From NCBI RefSeq assembly GCF_003344965.1, contig NZ_CP031194.1, positions 4,278,001 to 4,342,000 on the forward strand: a stretch of DNA of 64,000 nucleotides. Reading direction: 5' to 3'. Below, piece by piece: positions 23,967-33,419 of the stretch (positions within the stretch are counted from its first letter, which is position 1; each line of letters opens with the position of its first letter). The notes beneath the pieces were generated by a model. It was not told the origin of the DNA, searched no databases, and saw only the letters and a list, made by a program, of their open reading frames with translations. The translations under genes and the position numbers were made by a program. Origin of the DNA: Streptomyces paludis (GTDB lineage Bacteria > Actinomycetota > Actinomycetes > Streptomycetales > Streptomycetaceae).

Positions 23967-25526
23967 TCACGCCTCGCGCTGCTGCGGCGAGCGCGCCGTG
24001 ACCATCGTCATCGCCAGCGCCGCCGCGAACAGCAGGATCACGGCCGCCCAGGCGATGGCGACCGTAAAGCCGTGGACCGTCGCGGTGTTGGCGAGGGCGG
24101 TCTTCTGCTCGGGGGTGAGGTCGCCCCGGGAGGCCGCCTCGCGTGCCGCCTTCGCGAAGTGGCTCGTCGCGTAGCTGGTGGCGCTCGTGATGGCGATGGT
24201 GTTGAGCAGCGACGTGCCGATCGAACCGCCGATCTGCTGCGCGGTGTTGACGGTCGCGGAGGTGACACCGGCGTCCCTCGGCGCGACTCCCGAGGTGGCG
24301 ACGGACATGACGGGGAGGAAGGTGAGGCCCATGCCGAGGCCGAGCAGCAGGGTGCCGGGCAGGATGTGGGACACGTAACTGGAGTGGGTGTCGATGAAGG
24401 TGAGGCTGAAGAGGCCGCCGGAGGCGAGCAGCAGGCCGGGGCCCATCAGCAGGCGCGGCTGTACGTAGTGCATCAGACGGGCCGCGATCTGGGTCGACGC
24501 GACGATGATCATGGCGCTCATCGGGATGAAGGCGAGGCCCGTCCTGAGCGGTGAGTAGCCGAGGATGTTCTGGAGGAAGAACGTCATGAACAGGAACAGC
24601 CCGAACATGCCGATCGTCGTCAGACACATGGTCAGCACCGAGCCCGCCCGGCTGCGGTCCTTGATGATGTGCAGCGGCAGCAGCGGGCTGGGCGCGCGCG
24701 TCTGCCACCACACGAAGCACGCGAGGAGCGCGACCGCGCCGCACAGCAGCCCCAGGACCATCGCGGACGACCAGCCGCGCGACTCCGCCTCGCTGAACCC
24801 GTACACGAGCGCGACCAGCCCGCCGCAGCCGAGGACGACCCCCGGGATGTCGAGGCGCGACTCCTTGTGGCCCTCCCGGTCGTGCAGCAGCGCGAGCGCG
24901 CCGGCGACGGCGATGACGGCGATCGGCACGTTGACGTACAGGCACCAGCGCCATGACAGGAACTCCGTCAGTACGCCGCCGAGCAGCAGCCCGATCGCCG
25001 CGCCGCCGCCCGCGATCGCGCCGTAGATCCCGAACGCCTTCGCGCGCTCGCGGCCGTCGCGGAAGGTGGTGGTGAGGAGGGAGAGCGCGGAGGGCGCGAG
25101 CAGCGCGGCGAACGTGCCCTGGAGCGCCCGGGACGCGAAGAGCATCGCCGGGCTCTGGGCGGCGCCGCCGAGCGCGGAGGCGGCGGCGAAGCCGATCAGG
25201 CCGATGATGAACGTACGTTTACGGCCGACGAGGTCGGCGATCCGGCCGCCGAGCAGCAGCAGCCCGCCGAAGGCGAGGGTGTAGGCGGTGATGACCCACT
25301 GCCGGTTGCCGTTGCTGAGGCCCAGCTCGCGCTGGGCGGACGGCAGGGCGATGTTCACGATGGTGGCGTCGAGGACGACCATCAGCTGGGCCATCGCGAT
25401 GACGGCGAGGCCCCACCAGCGGTGGGTCTCGGGGTCGGTGTCGGAGGTGCCGGGGGCGCGTGGGGTGTGTGGGGCACTGGAGGTGTGTGGGTCGGCTGGG
25501 GGCGTCGGGTCGCTTGGTTCGCTCAT
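23967..25526 (-). CDS. MFS drug exporter, DHA2 (14-TM) family
   Basis: A 519-aa proton-driven exporter. After a Pro/Thr-rich cytoplasmic N-terminus come about 14 membrane helices. DHA2 features are WWGLAVIAMAQLMVVLDATIVNIALP (motif D1), GRIADLVGRKRTF (motif A), LLAPSALSLLTTTF and GAIAGGGAAIGLLLGGVLT (motif C). The conserved DATIVN Asp is present. Substrate unknown; relatives export antibiotics and dyes. The start ATG at 25526 follows GGGAGGG. The quinone oxidoreductase gene upstream is co-directional but 83 bp away. Confidence 0.92.
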   Translation of the reverse strand: MSEPSDPTPPADPHTSSAPHTPRAPGTSDTDPETHRWWGLAVIAMAQLMVVLDATIVNIALPSAQRELGLSNGNRQWVITAYTLAFGGLLLLGGRIADLVGRKRTFIIGLIGFAAASALGGAAQSPAMLFASRALQGTFAALLAPSALSLLTTTFRDGRERAKAFGIYGAIAGGGAAIGLLLGGVLTEFLSWRWCLYVNVPIAVIAVAGALALLHDREGHKESRLDIPGVVLGCGGLVALVYGFSEAESRGWSSAMVLGLLCGAVALLACFVWWQTRAPSPLLPLHIIKDRSRAGSVLTMCLTTIGMFGLFLFMTFFLQNILGYSPLRTGLAFIPMSAMIIVASTQIAARLMHYVQPRLLMGPGLLLASGGLFSLTFIDTHSSYVSHILPGTLLLGLGMGLTFLPVMSVATSGVAPRDAGVTSATVNTAQQIGGSIGTSLLNTIAITSATSYATSHFAKAAREAASRGDLTPEQKTALANTATVHGFTVAIAWAAVILLFAAALAMTMVTARSPQQREA

Positions 25527-25609
25527 CGACGGTTTCCCTCCCCATGGGGTTCTGTGATGGCATCGCGTTACGCGTATCACCACAGAACACCATGAATCAG
25601 GCAGGCTCG

Positions 25610-26653
25610 CTACGGCTCCAGCACCACCTTCCCCATCGTTCCGCGCGTCTCCAGCGCCCGGTGCGCCCGCGCCGCGTCCGCCAGCGGGAAGCGCTGTACG
25701 GCCGGACGCAGCCGGCCCGCCTCCGCCTCCGCGAGGGCCCGGTCCTCCAGGGTCCGTATGTCGCCGCCCGCCTTGTCGAGCATCACCGGGCCGAGCACGG
25801 TCTCGGAGGTGATGCCGCGTTCCGCCAGCTCCTCGGGGGTGAAGGTCAGCGGCGTACCGTCGTGCGGGCCCTTGCCCGACCAGCCGAACACCACATGCTT
25901 TCCGCCCTTGCCGAGCAGCTCGACGGCCGCGCGCCCGATCGCCCCGCCGACCGAGTCGAAGACGACGGCCGCGCGCCGGTCGCCGTTGTGGGTGCTGAGG
26001 TGCTGCGTGCCGTCGTACATGCCGCCGAGGTACGTCCGTACGCGCTCCGGCCAGTCCGGCGCGGTGTAGTCGACGGCGAGATCGGCGCCGTTCTCCGTCA
26101 CCCGCGCGACCTTGGCCGGGCCGCCCGCGAGGCCGATGACGACGGCGTCGACGTTCTTGGCGTACTGCACGAGGAGCGTGCCGATGCCGCCGGCCGCCGC
26201 CGTGACGAGGACGATGTCGCCCGCGCCGAGGTCCGTGAACTGGAGGATGCCCATCGTCGTACGGCCCGTCCCGATCATGGCGACCGCCGCGGCCTCGTCG
26301 AGCACCTCCGGGATCTCGTGCAGCCGGGTGGTGTCGGCGACGGCCAGCTCGGCGTATCCGCCCGGGACCATGCCCAGGTGCGTGACGACGCGCTTGCCGA
26401 GCCAGCTCCGCGCCACGCCCGCGCCGAGCGACTCGACCGTACCGGCGACCTCGCGGCCGGGGATGGTGGGCAGGGTGGTGGGGGCGGGCATCGGGCCGAG
26501 CTGGATGCCCTCGCGCAGGGCGGTGTCCACGAGATGGACCCCGGCGGCGGCCACCGCGATCCGTACTTGGCCGGGGCCGGGGACGGGGTCGTCGGTCCGC
26601 TCGTGGACGAGGTTCTCGGCGGGGCCGAAGGCGTGGAGGCGGATGGCGCGCAT
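25610..26653 (-). CDS. NADPH:quinone oxidoreductase-like MDR protein
   Basis: A 347-aa zinc-independent medium-chain dehydrogenase/reductase. It has the N-terminal GroES-like domain (VPGPGQVRIAVAAAGVHLVDTALREG, then PTIPGREVAGTVESLGAGV) and a Rossmann domain with AAAGGIGTLLVQYAK for NADPH. The Cys/His zinc ligands of alcohol dehydrogenases are absent, as in quinone reductases. It probably reduces quinones or alpha,beta-unsaturated carbonyls. The ATG at 26653 follows GAGGAG; an in-frame upstream extension is Arg/Pro-rich and unlikely. Confidence 0.9.
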   Translation of the reverse strand: MRAIRLHAFGPAENLVHERTDDPVPGPGQVRIAVAAAGVHLVDTALREGIQLGPMPAPTTLPTIPGREVAGTVESLGAGVARSWLGKRVVTHLGMVPGGYAELAVADTTRLHEIPEVLDEAAAVAMIGTGRTTMGILQFTDLGAGDIVLVTAAAGGIGTLLVQYAKNVDAVVIGLAGGPAKVARVTENGADLAVDYTAPDWPERVRTYLGGMYDGTQHLSTHNGDRRAAVVFDSVGGAIGRAAVELLGKGGKHVVFGWSGKGPHDGTPLTFTPEELAERGITSETVLGPVMLDKAGGDIRTLEDRALAEAEAGRLRPAVQRFPLADAARAHRALETRGTMGKVVLEP

Positions 26654-26758
26654 GGTGGGCTCCTCGGGGGTCCGGTCGGCCGGGCTTCTCGCCGGGCTTC
26701 TCGCCAGGACTTCTCGCCGGCCGACTGGTTTTCGGGTGGACCTCATCAGCGTCCGACC

Positions 26759-28096
26759 TCAAGCATTGTTGAGGTCAAGCCCCCGCCCCTTGTTCCCCTC
26801 GGTCCCGACCCGGGTGGCCACGCCGCGCAGCCGCCGTACCGCCAGCGTCGCCGCCTCGATCCCGCTGTTGAACGACACCTCCGACAGCACCCCGGGCGCC
26901 GCCACCGAGTCGCCCGCGAGGTAGACCCCGTGGCCCCGGTCGATGCGCGGCCGGTCCCGCCAGGTGCTGCCGGGCAGGTCGACCGCGCCCGTACGGTTGT
27001 CGGACAGCGCGTCGCGGCGCCATACGGTGCGCTCGCGCCAGCCGCGGAACCCCAGGTCGAGCAGGTGCTCGGCGCGTGCGACGCCGTCCGAGCGCCGCTG
27101 GTCCGGGGCGAGCGGGAACTGTCCCTGGACCAGCTGCTCGCCCGCCGGGGCCAGGCTGGGATCCGCCGCGCTGAACCGTTCCAGCCAGCCGGGGGCGTCC
27201 AGGTCCGAGATGATGAACGGATCGCCGGCGCGGGTGCGGAGCGCCAGATCGAGCAGGACGGTACGGCCGCCGGGCTGGCGTAGCGAGCTGTTCCCGGCGC
27301 TCTGCCCGCTGGTGTCGTTTTCGTCGTCCTCTTTAAGGAGGCGGCGGGCCGCGTCCAGTGTGGTCGCGACGATGACGGGCGCGTCCTCGGCGCTGTGCGC
27401 GGGCAGGTCGTCGATCCGTACGCCCGTCTCGATCCGTACGCCGAGCTGTTCCGCGTACGAGGCCATCCGGTCGACCAGCGCGCCCCAGCCGCCGACCGGG
27501 TACCGCGCCTCGGGCGAGAGCGCGGCGGCGCGGTGGAGCCGCTCCTGTACGAACGCGGCGGAGAGCGAGCCGGGGTCGTGGTGGTAGAGCGCGACGGCGG
27601 AGTAGTGGGCGGCGGCGCGGGCGGCTGCCGGGCCCGCCTTCGCCGTTGCCCAGGTCAGGAAGTCGGTGTCGACCGGGGCGTGCTCCGCCGTGCGGCGGGG
27701 GAGGGTGAGCAGGCCGCGGGGCGGGACCGCGTGCAGGGTGCCGTTCAGATGGAAGCGGATGAAGGGGCCGCCGGGCCGCAGGGGCAGACCGGCGATGGTG
27801 CCGAGCAGACCGCGCTGCCGGAGCCAGGCCGCGTGGGGGCCCTTGATGTAGAGGGCGTGCGGTCCGTCGTTGGTGCGGTACGGGGCGGTCGCGCCCGGGA
27901 CACGGACGGTCGCCGTACGGGCCCGGCCGCCGAGCGTGCGGTGGCCTTCGTAGAGGGTGACGGGGGCGGCGCCCGACTCGGCGGCGGTGATGGCGGCGGT
28001 GAGGCCGGCGAGGCCGCCGCCGATGACGGTGATGGTGGGGGTGGTGGCGCCGGTGCTGGCGGGGTTGGGGTTGGGGTTGGGGCGGCTGGGTTCCAT
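26759..28096 (-). CDS. FAD-dependent oxidoreductase, amine-oxidase/phytoene-desaturase type
   Basis: A 445-aa flavoprotein. After an Asn/Pro-rich start comes the dinucleotide-binding site ITVIGGGLAGLTAAITAAESG, followed by LYEGHRTLGGRARTA, the GG(R) motif of flavin amine oxidases and carotenoid desaturases. The C-terminal FAD motif GVYLAGDSVAAPGVLSEVSFNSGIEAA is intact. The substrate cannot be told: neighbours include no carotenoid or polyamine genes. It is divergent from the pentapeptide-repeat gene. Confidence 0.85.
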   Translation of the reverse strand: MEPSRPNPNPNPASTGATTPTITVIGGGLAGLTAAITAAESGAAPVTLYEGHRTLGGRARTATVRVPGATAPYRTNDGPHALYIKGPHAAWLRQRGLLGTIAGLPLRPGGPFIRFHLNGTLHAVPPRGLLTLPRRTAEHAPVDTDFLTWATAKAGPAAARAAAHYSAVALYHHDPGSLSAAFVQERLHRAAALSPEARYPVGGWGALVDRMASYAEQLGVRIETGVRIDDLPAHSAEDAPVIVATTLDAARRLLKEDDENDTSGQSAGNSSLRQPGGRTVLLDLALRTRAGDPFIISDLDAPGWLERFSAADPSLAPAGEQLVQGQFPLAPDQRRSDGVARAEHLLDLGFRGWRERTVWRRDALSDNRTGAVDLPGSTWRDRPRIDRGHGVYLAGDSVAAPGVLSEVSFNSGIEAATLAVRRLRGVATRVGTEGNKGRGLDLNNA

Positions 28097-28227
28097 GGTC
28101 GTGTTCGCCTTCTTTCGTTCTCTTCTGCTCCGGGCATCTCTCTTTTGTTCGTTCTCTGTTGCGACGGGAACAGGGCGCCAGGATGTGACATCGGCGCGTT
28201 GTCAGTGGCGTACGACACCATGGGGGC

Positions 28228-28899
28228 ATGGCACGGAAGACAACGAGGAGCGGGGCTACGGCGGCGAAGCGCGCGGAGGTGCGGCTGCCGCCACTGAGTC
28301 CGTACGGCGGCGGGCTGGAGCCGGACGGCGACTACGACGGGCTGGAGTTCACGGACCTGGACCTGAGCGGCCAGGAAGGACCGGGCGCGCGGTTCATCGA
28401 CTGCGCGCTGCGCGGGTGCGGGCTGGACGAGACGGCGTTGGGGCGGGCGCGGTTCGTCGATTCCGTACTGCACGGGGTCAAGGGCGTCGGCACGGATCTG
28501 TCGGGGGCGTCACTGCGGGATGTGGAGGTGATCGACGCGCGGCTGGGCGGGGTGCAGTTGCATGGCGCGGTGCTGGAGCGGGTGCTGTTCAAGGGCGGGA
28601 AGATCGATTATCTGAACCTGCGGAAGGCCCGGCTGCGGGACGTGGTCTTCGAGGGGTGCGTCCTGTCGGAGCCGGACTTCGGCGGGGCGGAGCTGGAGCG
28701 CGTGGAGTTCCGGGACTGTGTGCTCCGGCGGGCCGATCTGAGCGGGGTCCGGATGAAGGACGTCGATCTGCGGACGGTCGCGGAGCTGGATATCGCGCGC
28801 GGGCTCGACCGGCTGGCGGGAGCGGTGATCAGCTCGGCCCAACTGCTCCATCTGGCACCGGCGTTCGCGGCGCAGATCGGAGTGCGGGTGGAGGACTGA
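28228..28899 (+). CDS. Pentapeptide repeat protein
   Basis: A 223-aa protein in which residues ~40-190 repeat A(D/N)LXX-type units: FTDLDLSG, ARFIDCALRGCGLDE, ARFVDSVLHGV, TDLSGASLRDVEV, RKARLRDVVFEGCVLSEPDF, ERVEFRDCVLRRADLSGVRM. These form a right-handed quadrilateral beta-helix. Relatives such as MfpA/Qnr mimic DNA and protect gyrase, but most are of unknown function. There is no signal peptide. A final helix-rich tail (VISSAQLLHLAPAFAAQIG) is the conserved end of this actinobacterial subgroup. A terminator hairpin follows. Confidence 0.9.
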   Translation: MARKTTRSGATAAKRAEVRLPPLSPYGGGLEPDGDYDGLEFTDLDLSGQEGPGARFIDCALRGCGLDETALGRARFVDSVLHGVKGVGTDLSGASLRDVEVIDARLGGVQLHGAVLERVLFKGGKIDYLNLRKARLRDVVFEGCVLSEPDFGGAELERVEFRDCVLRRADLSGVRMKDVDLRTVAELDIARGLDRLAGAVISSAQLLHLAPAFAAQIGVRVED

Positions 28900-29200
28900 C
28901 GGGGGCACGGACCGGAGGCCCCGATCCGGGGGGAGTGGGGGGTTTGATCGGGGCCTCCATGGTGCTCCGGGGGGACGCGCCTGGGTGGGGGGTTGAAGCG
29001 GATCGGATCCGAGTGGATCCTCCTCCGCTTCCCGGCGGTGCCCCGGTAAGGAACCTGTGCCCGGCGGTGCGGGATGTACGCGCGGCGACCCGGAAATCCA
29101 TGAGTGGACTGTGTGGTAGCTGTGTGGCCACGGTGTGAGGACCGGGCTTCGCGGAGGCGGCTGCGCGGCTCTCGGGCTGTGCGGCTGCGCGGCTGTGGTG
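28900..29200. other. Intergenic gap between convergent genes
   Basis: Apart from the hairpin at 28914-28958, I see nothing structured. Rightward frames through it read as Gly/Arg-rich sequence without family features. Confidence 0.55.
28914..28958 (+). terminator. Terminator after the pentapeptide gene
   Basis: A perfect 13-bp inverted repeat (28914-28926 with 28946-28958), 15 bp after the stop codon, loop 19 bases. No T tract. Confidence 0.75.
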
Positions 29201-29698
29201 TCAGCTGCGGGGGAAGCGGGACTGAAGGTCCCAGATGATCGGGTTGTCGGCAAGCCCCTCGTGCATATCGGCGAGATCCGCGATCAGATCGTGCAGGAAG
29301 TCGCGCGCCTCGCGGCGCAGCAGCCGGTGGCCGAAGGTGAGCGGCGGCTCGTCGCCGGGCATCCAGTCGGCCTCCACATCGACCCACCCGAAGCGCCGCT
29401 GGAAGAGCATGCGGTCCGCCGACTCGGTGAAGTCCAACTCGGCGAACTGCGGCTTCGCGGCCCGGCTGCCCCGGGGATCCCGGTCGAGCTGCTCCACGAT
29501 GTCGCACAGCGCCCAGGCGAAGTCCAGCACCGGCACCCATCCCCAGGCTGTGGACACCTCGCGGTCCTTCACGGTGTCCGCGAGATACACATCCCCGCAG
29601 AAAAGGTCGTGCCGCAGCGCCCGCACGTCCGCGAGGCGGTAGTCGGTCTGCGGAGGATCGGGAAAGCGCCGGGAAAGGGAATAACCAATGTCAAGCAC
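29201..29698 (-). CDS. Conserved hypothetical protein
   Basis: A 165-aa protein starting at a GTG, giving MLDIGYSLSRRFPDPPQTDYRL. The frame is open up to 29776, but that part is Arg/Gly-rich. It is rich in aromatic and acidic residues (VPVLDFAWALCDIVEQLDRDP, FQRRFGWVDVEADWMPGDEPPL) and ends in a helical FLHDLIADLADMHEG. It has no signal, membrane segment or catalytic motif that I recognise. It looks like a soluble actinobacterial protein, possibly an immunity-like or contractile-associated small protein, but I cannot assign it. Divergent from the Uma2 gene. Confidence 0.7.
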   Translation of the reverse strand: MLDIGYSLSRRFPDPPQTDYRLADVRALRHDLFCGDVYLADTVKDREVSTAWGWVPVLDFAWALCDIVEQLDRDPRGSRAAKPQFAELDFTESADRMLFQRRFGWVDVEADWMPGDEPPLTFGHRLLRREARDFLHDLIADLADMHEGLADNPIIWDLQSRFPRS

Positions 29699-29865
29699 GG
29701 CCCCGATGGTGTCACGCCCCCGCCGCCGCCCGCCCCACGGAGCCCACGGCCGGGTGCCGCCCCGCAGAAACGTCACCGCTCACACGTTCGAGTGAACGTT
29801 CCTGGCTGCGTGTGGGGAGGACCGTTTTCCCCTGACAGGGTCGCCCTGTGCGAAGGAGGTCTGTC

Positions 29866-30483
29866 GTGGCACCGCTTGTTCCGAAGTACGTCCGCCCGCT
29901 GAACCGGATCAAGGGACGGATCCCCGCCCTGCTCCCGGAAGAGGCGTTCGAGCTGTTCAGCGCGGTTGGCCCCGAGGGCTGGCGGGTGGAACTCCTCGAA
30001 GGCGAGGTTCACGCGGGACCCCCGGCGGACGGAGCGCACGCGGAGATCGTTTCAGAGCTGTGCGGGCAGATTCATGACCATCAAGAGGATCCGCTCCTGC
30101 GCACGTACACGGGCGTAGGGCTGGTCCTTTCCGGGCTTACGGCCGACGGCCTGAGCATGCCCGGCAGGGCCATCCCCGACCTTGTCATCGCCCCGAAGGG
30201 CAGCTTCGCCGACGAGTTGGAGTTCCATGATCCCGCCCCAGTGCTCCTCGTCGCCGAGGTGACGTCGCGTTCCACAGGGGCGAATGACCGGGGCAAGAAG
30301 ATCCGGGGCTATGCCCGCGCCGGCATTCCCGTCTACCTGCTCATCGACAGGGAAGCGGACCAGGCCGTCCTTTTCACCGGTCCTGTCGGTGAGGAGTACC
30401 GGCGCAAGGAGTCGTACAAGCTCTCCGAGACGGTGCCGCTGCCCGCGCCGTTGGGGTTCGAGCTGGATACCGGCGCGTTCTGA
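29866..30483 (+). CDS. Uma2 family protein (PD-(D/E)XK nuclease fold)
   Basis: A 205-aa protein from a GTG at 29866 with AAGGAGG 6 nt upstream. Uma2 features: GWRVELLEGEVHAGPPADGAHAEIV near the N-terminus, the catalytic Asp in IPDLVIAPKG, the VLLVAEVTS strand with Glu, and the KIRGYARAGIPVYLLIDREAD segment. The pattern D...ExT...K is that of a restriction-endonuclease-like site. The family is very abundant in Streptomyces and cyanobacteria; its biological role is unknown. It is followed after 45 bp by the peptidase gene. Confidence 0.9.
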   Translation: MAPLVPKYVRPLNRIKGRIPALLPEEAFELFSAVGPEGWRVELLEGEVHAGPPADGAHAEIVSELCGQIHDHQEDPLLRTYTGVGLVLSGLTADGLSMPGRAIPDLVIAPKGSFADELEFHDPAPVLLVAEVTSRSTGANDRGKKIRGYARAGIPVYLLIDREADQAVLFTGPVGEEYRRKESYKLSETVPLPAPLGFELDTGAF

Positions 30484-30528
30484 GTCCCGGGCGAGAGGGG
30501 GCTTGGCCCTCGGCCTTACGATCGCCGG

Positions 30529-31956
30529 GTGCTTCGTCCCCCGGTAGTGGTTGTTCCTCTTGTGTTTCTGCTTGTCCTGGCGGGCGGCTGTACTGGTGAT
30601 GGCGATTTCCCGCGTGGTCCCGTCGGTGCGGCTGGGCTTGGGGATCCGTACTTTCCGGGGCTGGGGAACGGGGGGTACGACGTTGAGCACTATGGGCTGC
30701 GCCTTGACTACGCGCCCGCGACCGGGCGGCTCAAGGGCGTCGCGGAGATCACTGCTCGGGCCACCCAGGATCTCGGCGCGTTCTCGCTCGACTTCGACGG
30801 GATGACGGTGGACTCCGCGACCATCGACGGCGCCGAGGCCGCCGTGCGTCGGGACGGTACGGAGCTGACGCTGCGGCCCCGGGGGCGGCTCGGGCGGGGG
30901 GATACGTTCCGTACGGTCGTCCGGTACTCCGGGGTGCCGCGCCGGATCACCGACCCCGACGGGTCGCACGAGGGGTGGCTCGCGGACCGGGACGGCGGGC
31001 GGGCCGTCGCGCTGGGGGAGCCCGCCGGGTCGATGGCCTGGTTTCCCGGCAACCACCACCCGAGCGACAAGGCGGCGTACGACATCACCGTCACCGTGCC
31101 GGCCGGGCTCGGGCTCAAGGCCGTATCCAACGGCGAGTTGCGGAGCGAGCGCACCCGTTCCGGCCGTACCTCCTTCGTCTGGCACGCGCCGGAGCCCATG
31201 GCCAGCTATCTCGCCACCGTCGCCATCGGCCCGTACAAGACAGAGCGGACCGCCGCGACGGCGGAGACCCCCACCGCGCTCTACACGGCCGTCGACCCGA
31301 CCGTCGCCAACGACAGCGCCGCGCTGCTCGCCCGGCTCCCCCGTGTCATGAAGTGGAGCGAGCGGATCTTCGGGCCGTATCCGTTCTCCTCCGGCGGCGT
31401 GATCATCGGCCGTCCGGGTGACGCCGGATACGCCCTGGAGACCCAGACCCGGCCCTTCCTCCCCGGCCCGACCACCACCGAGACGCTGGTGCACGAGGTG
31501 GCCCACCAGTGGTTCGGGAACTCCGTCACGCCGAAGACCTGGCGGGACATGTGGCTCAACGAGGGCTTCGCCACCTACGCGGAGTGGCTCTGGCTCGCGG
31601 ACACCGAGGGCGTACCGGTACGGGACAGCTTCGCCGAGGCATACGCCGACAAGGCCAACTGGGCCTTCCCGCCGGCCGAACCGCCGTCCGCCGCGCAGCT
31701 CTCGGACCCGCCGGTGTACGGGCGCGGCGCCATGGTGCTCCAGCGCGTGCGCGAGGCCGTCGGCGACGACACGTTCTTCCGTATCGTCCGGGGCTGGGCC
31801 CGCGAGCACCGGCACGGCAACGCCGGCACGCGCGACTTCACCGCCTATGTGGAGTGCGAGGCGGGCAAGAGCGGGGGCGACGGGAGCACGGGTAAGAAGC
31901 TTGATTTGCTGTGGGACGTCTGGCTTTACGGCAAGGCCAAGCCGCCCCTCGGCTGA
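30529..31956 (+). CDS. M1 family zinc metallopeptidase, lipoprotein
   Basis: A 475-aa exported aminopeptidase-like protein. The N-terminus has a lipobox (VFLLVLAGGC) so it is probably lipid-anchored. Residues ~45-220 are the M1 N-terminal beta domain (YDVEHYGLRLDYAPATGRLKG). The catalytic part has HEVAHQWFG (zinc His pair and Glu, ~321-329) and the third ligand Glu in WLNEGFATYAEW. The exopeptidase GxMEN motif is not seen in its usual place (AMSA... context absent), so specificity is unclear. The helical C-terminal domain of full aminopeptidase N is missing, as in short actinobacterial M1 forms. GTG start. Confidence 0.92.
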   Translation: MLRPPVVVVPLVFLLVLAGGCTGDGDFPRGPVGAAGLGDPYFPGLGNGGYDVEHYGLRLDYAPATGRLKGVAEITARATQDLGAFSLDFDGMTVDSATIDGAEAAVRRDGTELTLRPRGRLGRGDTFRTVVRYSGVPRRITDPDGSHEGWLADRDGGRAVALGEPAGSMAWFPGNHHPSDKAAYDITVTVPAGLGLKAVSNGELRSERTRSGRTSFVWHAPEPMASYLATVAIGPYKTERTAATAETPTALYTAVDPTVANDSAALLARLPRVMKWSERIFGPYPFSSGGVIIGRPGDAGYALETQTRPFLPGPTTTETLVHEVAHQWFGNSVTPKTWRDMWLNEGFATYAEWLWLADTEGVPVRDSFAEAYADKANWAFPPAEPPSAAQLSDPPVYGRGAMVLQRVREAVGDDTFFRIVRGWAREHRHGNAGTRDFTAYVECEAGKSGGDGSTGKKLDLLWDVWLYGKAKPPLG

Positions 31957-31988
31957 GCCGCGCCCGCCTTGCACGCGGCGCCAGCTGA

Positions 31989-32020
31989 GCCGGGTGGGTG
32001 CTCGGCACCGCCCACCCGGC
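31989..32020. terminator. Bidirectional terminator between M1 peptidase and TerD genes
   Basis: A perfect 10-bp inverted repeat (GCCGGGTGGG at 31989-31998 with its complement at 32011-32020) between two convergent genes. Confidence 0.75.
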
Positions 32021-32069
32021 CCTTCGGACTACCTGTTGTTCAGAGTCAGACGTTCGGCGCTCTGTCGCG

Positions 32070-32645
32070 TCAGAGGTTCACGCCGAAGTCCGTCGCGATG
32101 CCGACCAGACCCGAGGCGTAACCCTGGCCGACCGCGCGGAACTTCCACTCGGCGCCGTTGCGGTACAGCTCGCCGAAGACCATCGCGGTCTCGGTGGCGG
32201 CGTCCTCGCTGAGGTCGTAGCGCGCGATCTCCACGTCACCGGCCTGGTTGATGATGCGGATGAACGCATTCCGGACCTGGCCGAAGTTCTGGCTGCGGGT
32301 CTCGGCGTCGTAGATGGAGACCGGGAAGACGATCTTGTCGATGTCGGCCGGCAGCGCCGCCAGGTTGACCTTGATCGACTCGTCGTCACCCTCGCCCTCA
32401 CCCGTGGTGTTGTCCCCGGTGTGGACGATCGTCTGGTCCGGCGTCGCCTTGTTGTTGAAGAAGACGAAGTGGGAGTCGGAGAAGACCTTCCCCGCCGAGT
32501 TCACCGCGATCGCCGAGGCGTCGAGGTCGAAGTCGGTGCCGGTGGTGGTGCGGACGTCCCAGCCGAGGCCGACCGTGACGGCGGTGAGGCCCGGGGCCTC
32601 CTTGGTGAGCGAGACGTTGCCACCCTTGGACAGGCTTACAGCCAT
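32070..32645 (-). CDS. TerD family protein
   Basis: A 191-aa protein of the tellurium-resistance/stress TerD family. It starts [20 protein letters not shown] and has the calcium-binding-type acidic loops DFDLDASAI and [10 protein letters not shown], and the closing [20 protein letters not shown]. The family binds Ca2+ and takes part in a membrane-linked stress complex; Streptomyces has several paralogs affecting morphology. It is monocistronic here, without TerB/TerC genes. The ATG at 32645 follows AAAAGGA. Confidence 0.95.
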   Translation of the reverse strand: MAVSLSKGGNVSLTKEAPGLTAVTVGLGWDVRTTTGTDFDLDASAIAVNSAGKVFSDSHFVFFNNKATPDQTIVHTGDNTTGEGEGDDESIKVNLAALPADIDKIVFPVSIYDAETRSQNFGQVRNAFIRIINQAGDVEIARYDLSEDAATETAMVFGELYRNGAEWKFRAVGQGYASGLVGIATDFGVNL

Positions 32646-32874
32646 GGGGATTGTCCTTTTCGTTGTCGTGTGCGGACTTCGAGCCGTCCCGAAGTTACCG
32701 TCACACGCCATAACGAGGGCACAGGACCGGGAGGTTCCAGCTTCTTTACTTTCTTTACCCGGAACGGGCCGATGGCCCGAAGTCGGCCTTCCATGGCCGG
32801 TTCCGTGGTGGGTGGGTGACCGCGCTTCGGGAAATGCGGGTGACGGGAACGGTCGAACACGGGACCATGGACAT

Positions 32875-33309
32875 ATGTCCGGGCCCTCTTCTCATGTCAT
32901 CCGCGGTTCGGTCTCCCTGCCGGAGGCCGAGCTGATGTGGCGTTTCTCGCGTTCCTCGGGCCCGGGCGGCCAGCACGTCAACACCAGTGACTCCCAGGTC
33001 GAGCTGCGCTTCGACCTCGCGAAGACCGAGGCCCTGCCGCCGGTCTGGAAGGAGCGGGCGCTCGAACGGCTCGCGAGCCGGCTGGTGGGCGGTGTGATCA
33101 CCGTACGGGCCTCGGAGCACCGCTCCCAGTGGCGCAATCGCGAGACCGCGTCCGTACGGCTCGCCGCGCTACTGGCGGAGGCGACCGCGCCGCCGCCGCG
33201 AGCGCGCCGCAAGACGAAGATCCCGCGCGGCATCAACGAGCGCCGGCTGCGCGAGAAGAAGCAGCGCGCCGACACGAAGCGGGGGCGGACGGGCCGGGAC
33301 TGGGGGTAA
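32875..33309 (+). CDS. arfB: Peptidyl-tRNA hydrolase ArfB (ribosome rescue)
   Basis: A 144-aa protein with the release-factor GGQ motif in [21 protein letters not shown] (~30-45) and a basic C-terminal tail ([11 protein letters not shown]...RREKKQ, rich in Lys/Arg) that in ArfB inserts into the empty mRNA channel. It hydrolyses peptidyl-tRNA on ribosomes stalled without a stop codon. It lacks the codon-recognition domain of RF1/RF2, as expected. ATG at 32875. Divergent from terD. Confidence 0.9.
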   Translation: MSGPSSHVIRGSVSLPEAELMWRFSRSSGPGGQHVNTSDSQVELRFDLAKTEALPPVWKERALERLASRLVGGVITVRASEHRSQWRNRETASVRLAALLAEATAPPPRARRKTKIPRGINERRLREKKQRADTKRGRTGRDWG

Positions 33310-33419
33310 GGGACGGGCACGGCCTGGGACCCCGGGGGCTGTCCCGGTCAGTCGGCCCCGCGTCGCTGTCCCCGCCAAGGCCCCAAGTCAAGCCCGTACC
33401 GCCGCAGTCCGTACCGCCG

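Noticed and set aside
22437..24554. 705-codon rightward ORF
   Set aside because: It runs antisense through the anchored protein and the MFS exporter. Its composition is Arg/Gly/Val shadow sequence typical of high-GC DNA.
30052..31974. 640-codon leftward ORF
   Set aside because: It is antisense to the Uma2 and M1 peptidase genes, both with intact motifs, and has no recognisable domain.
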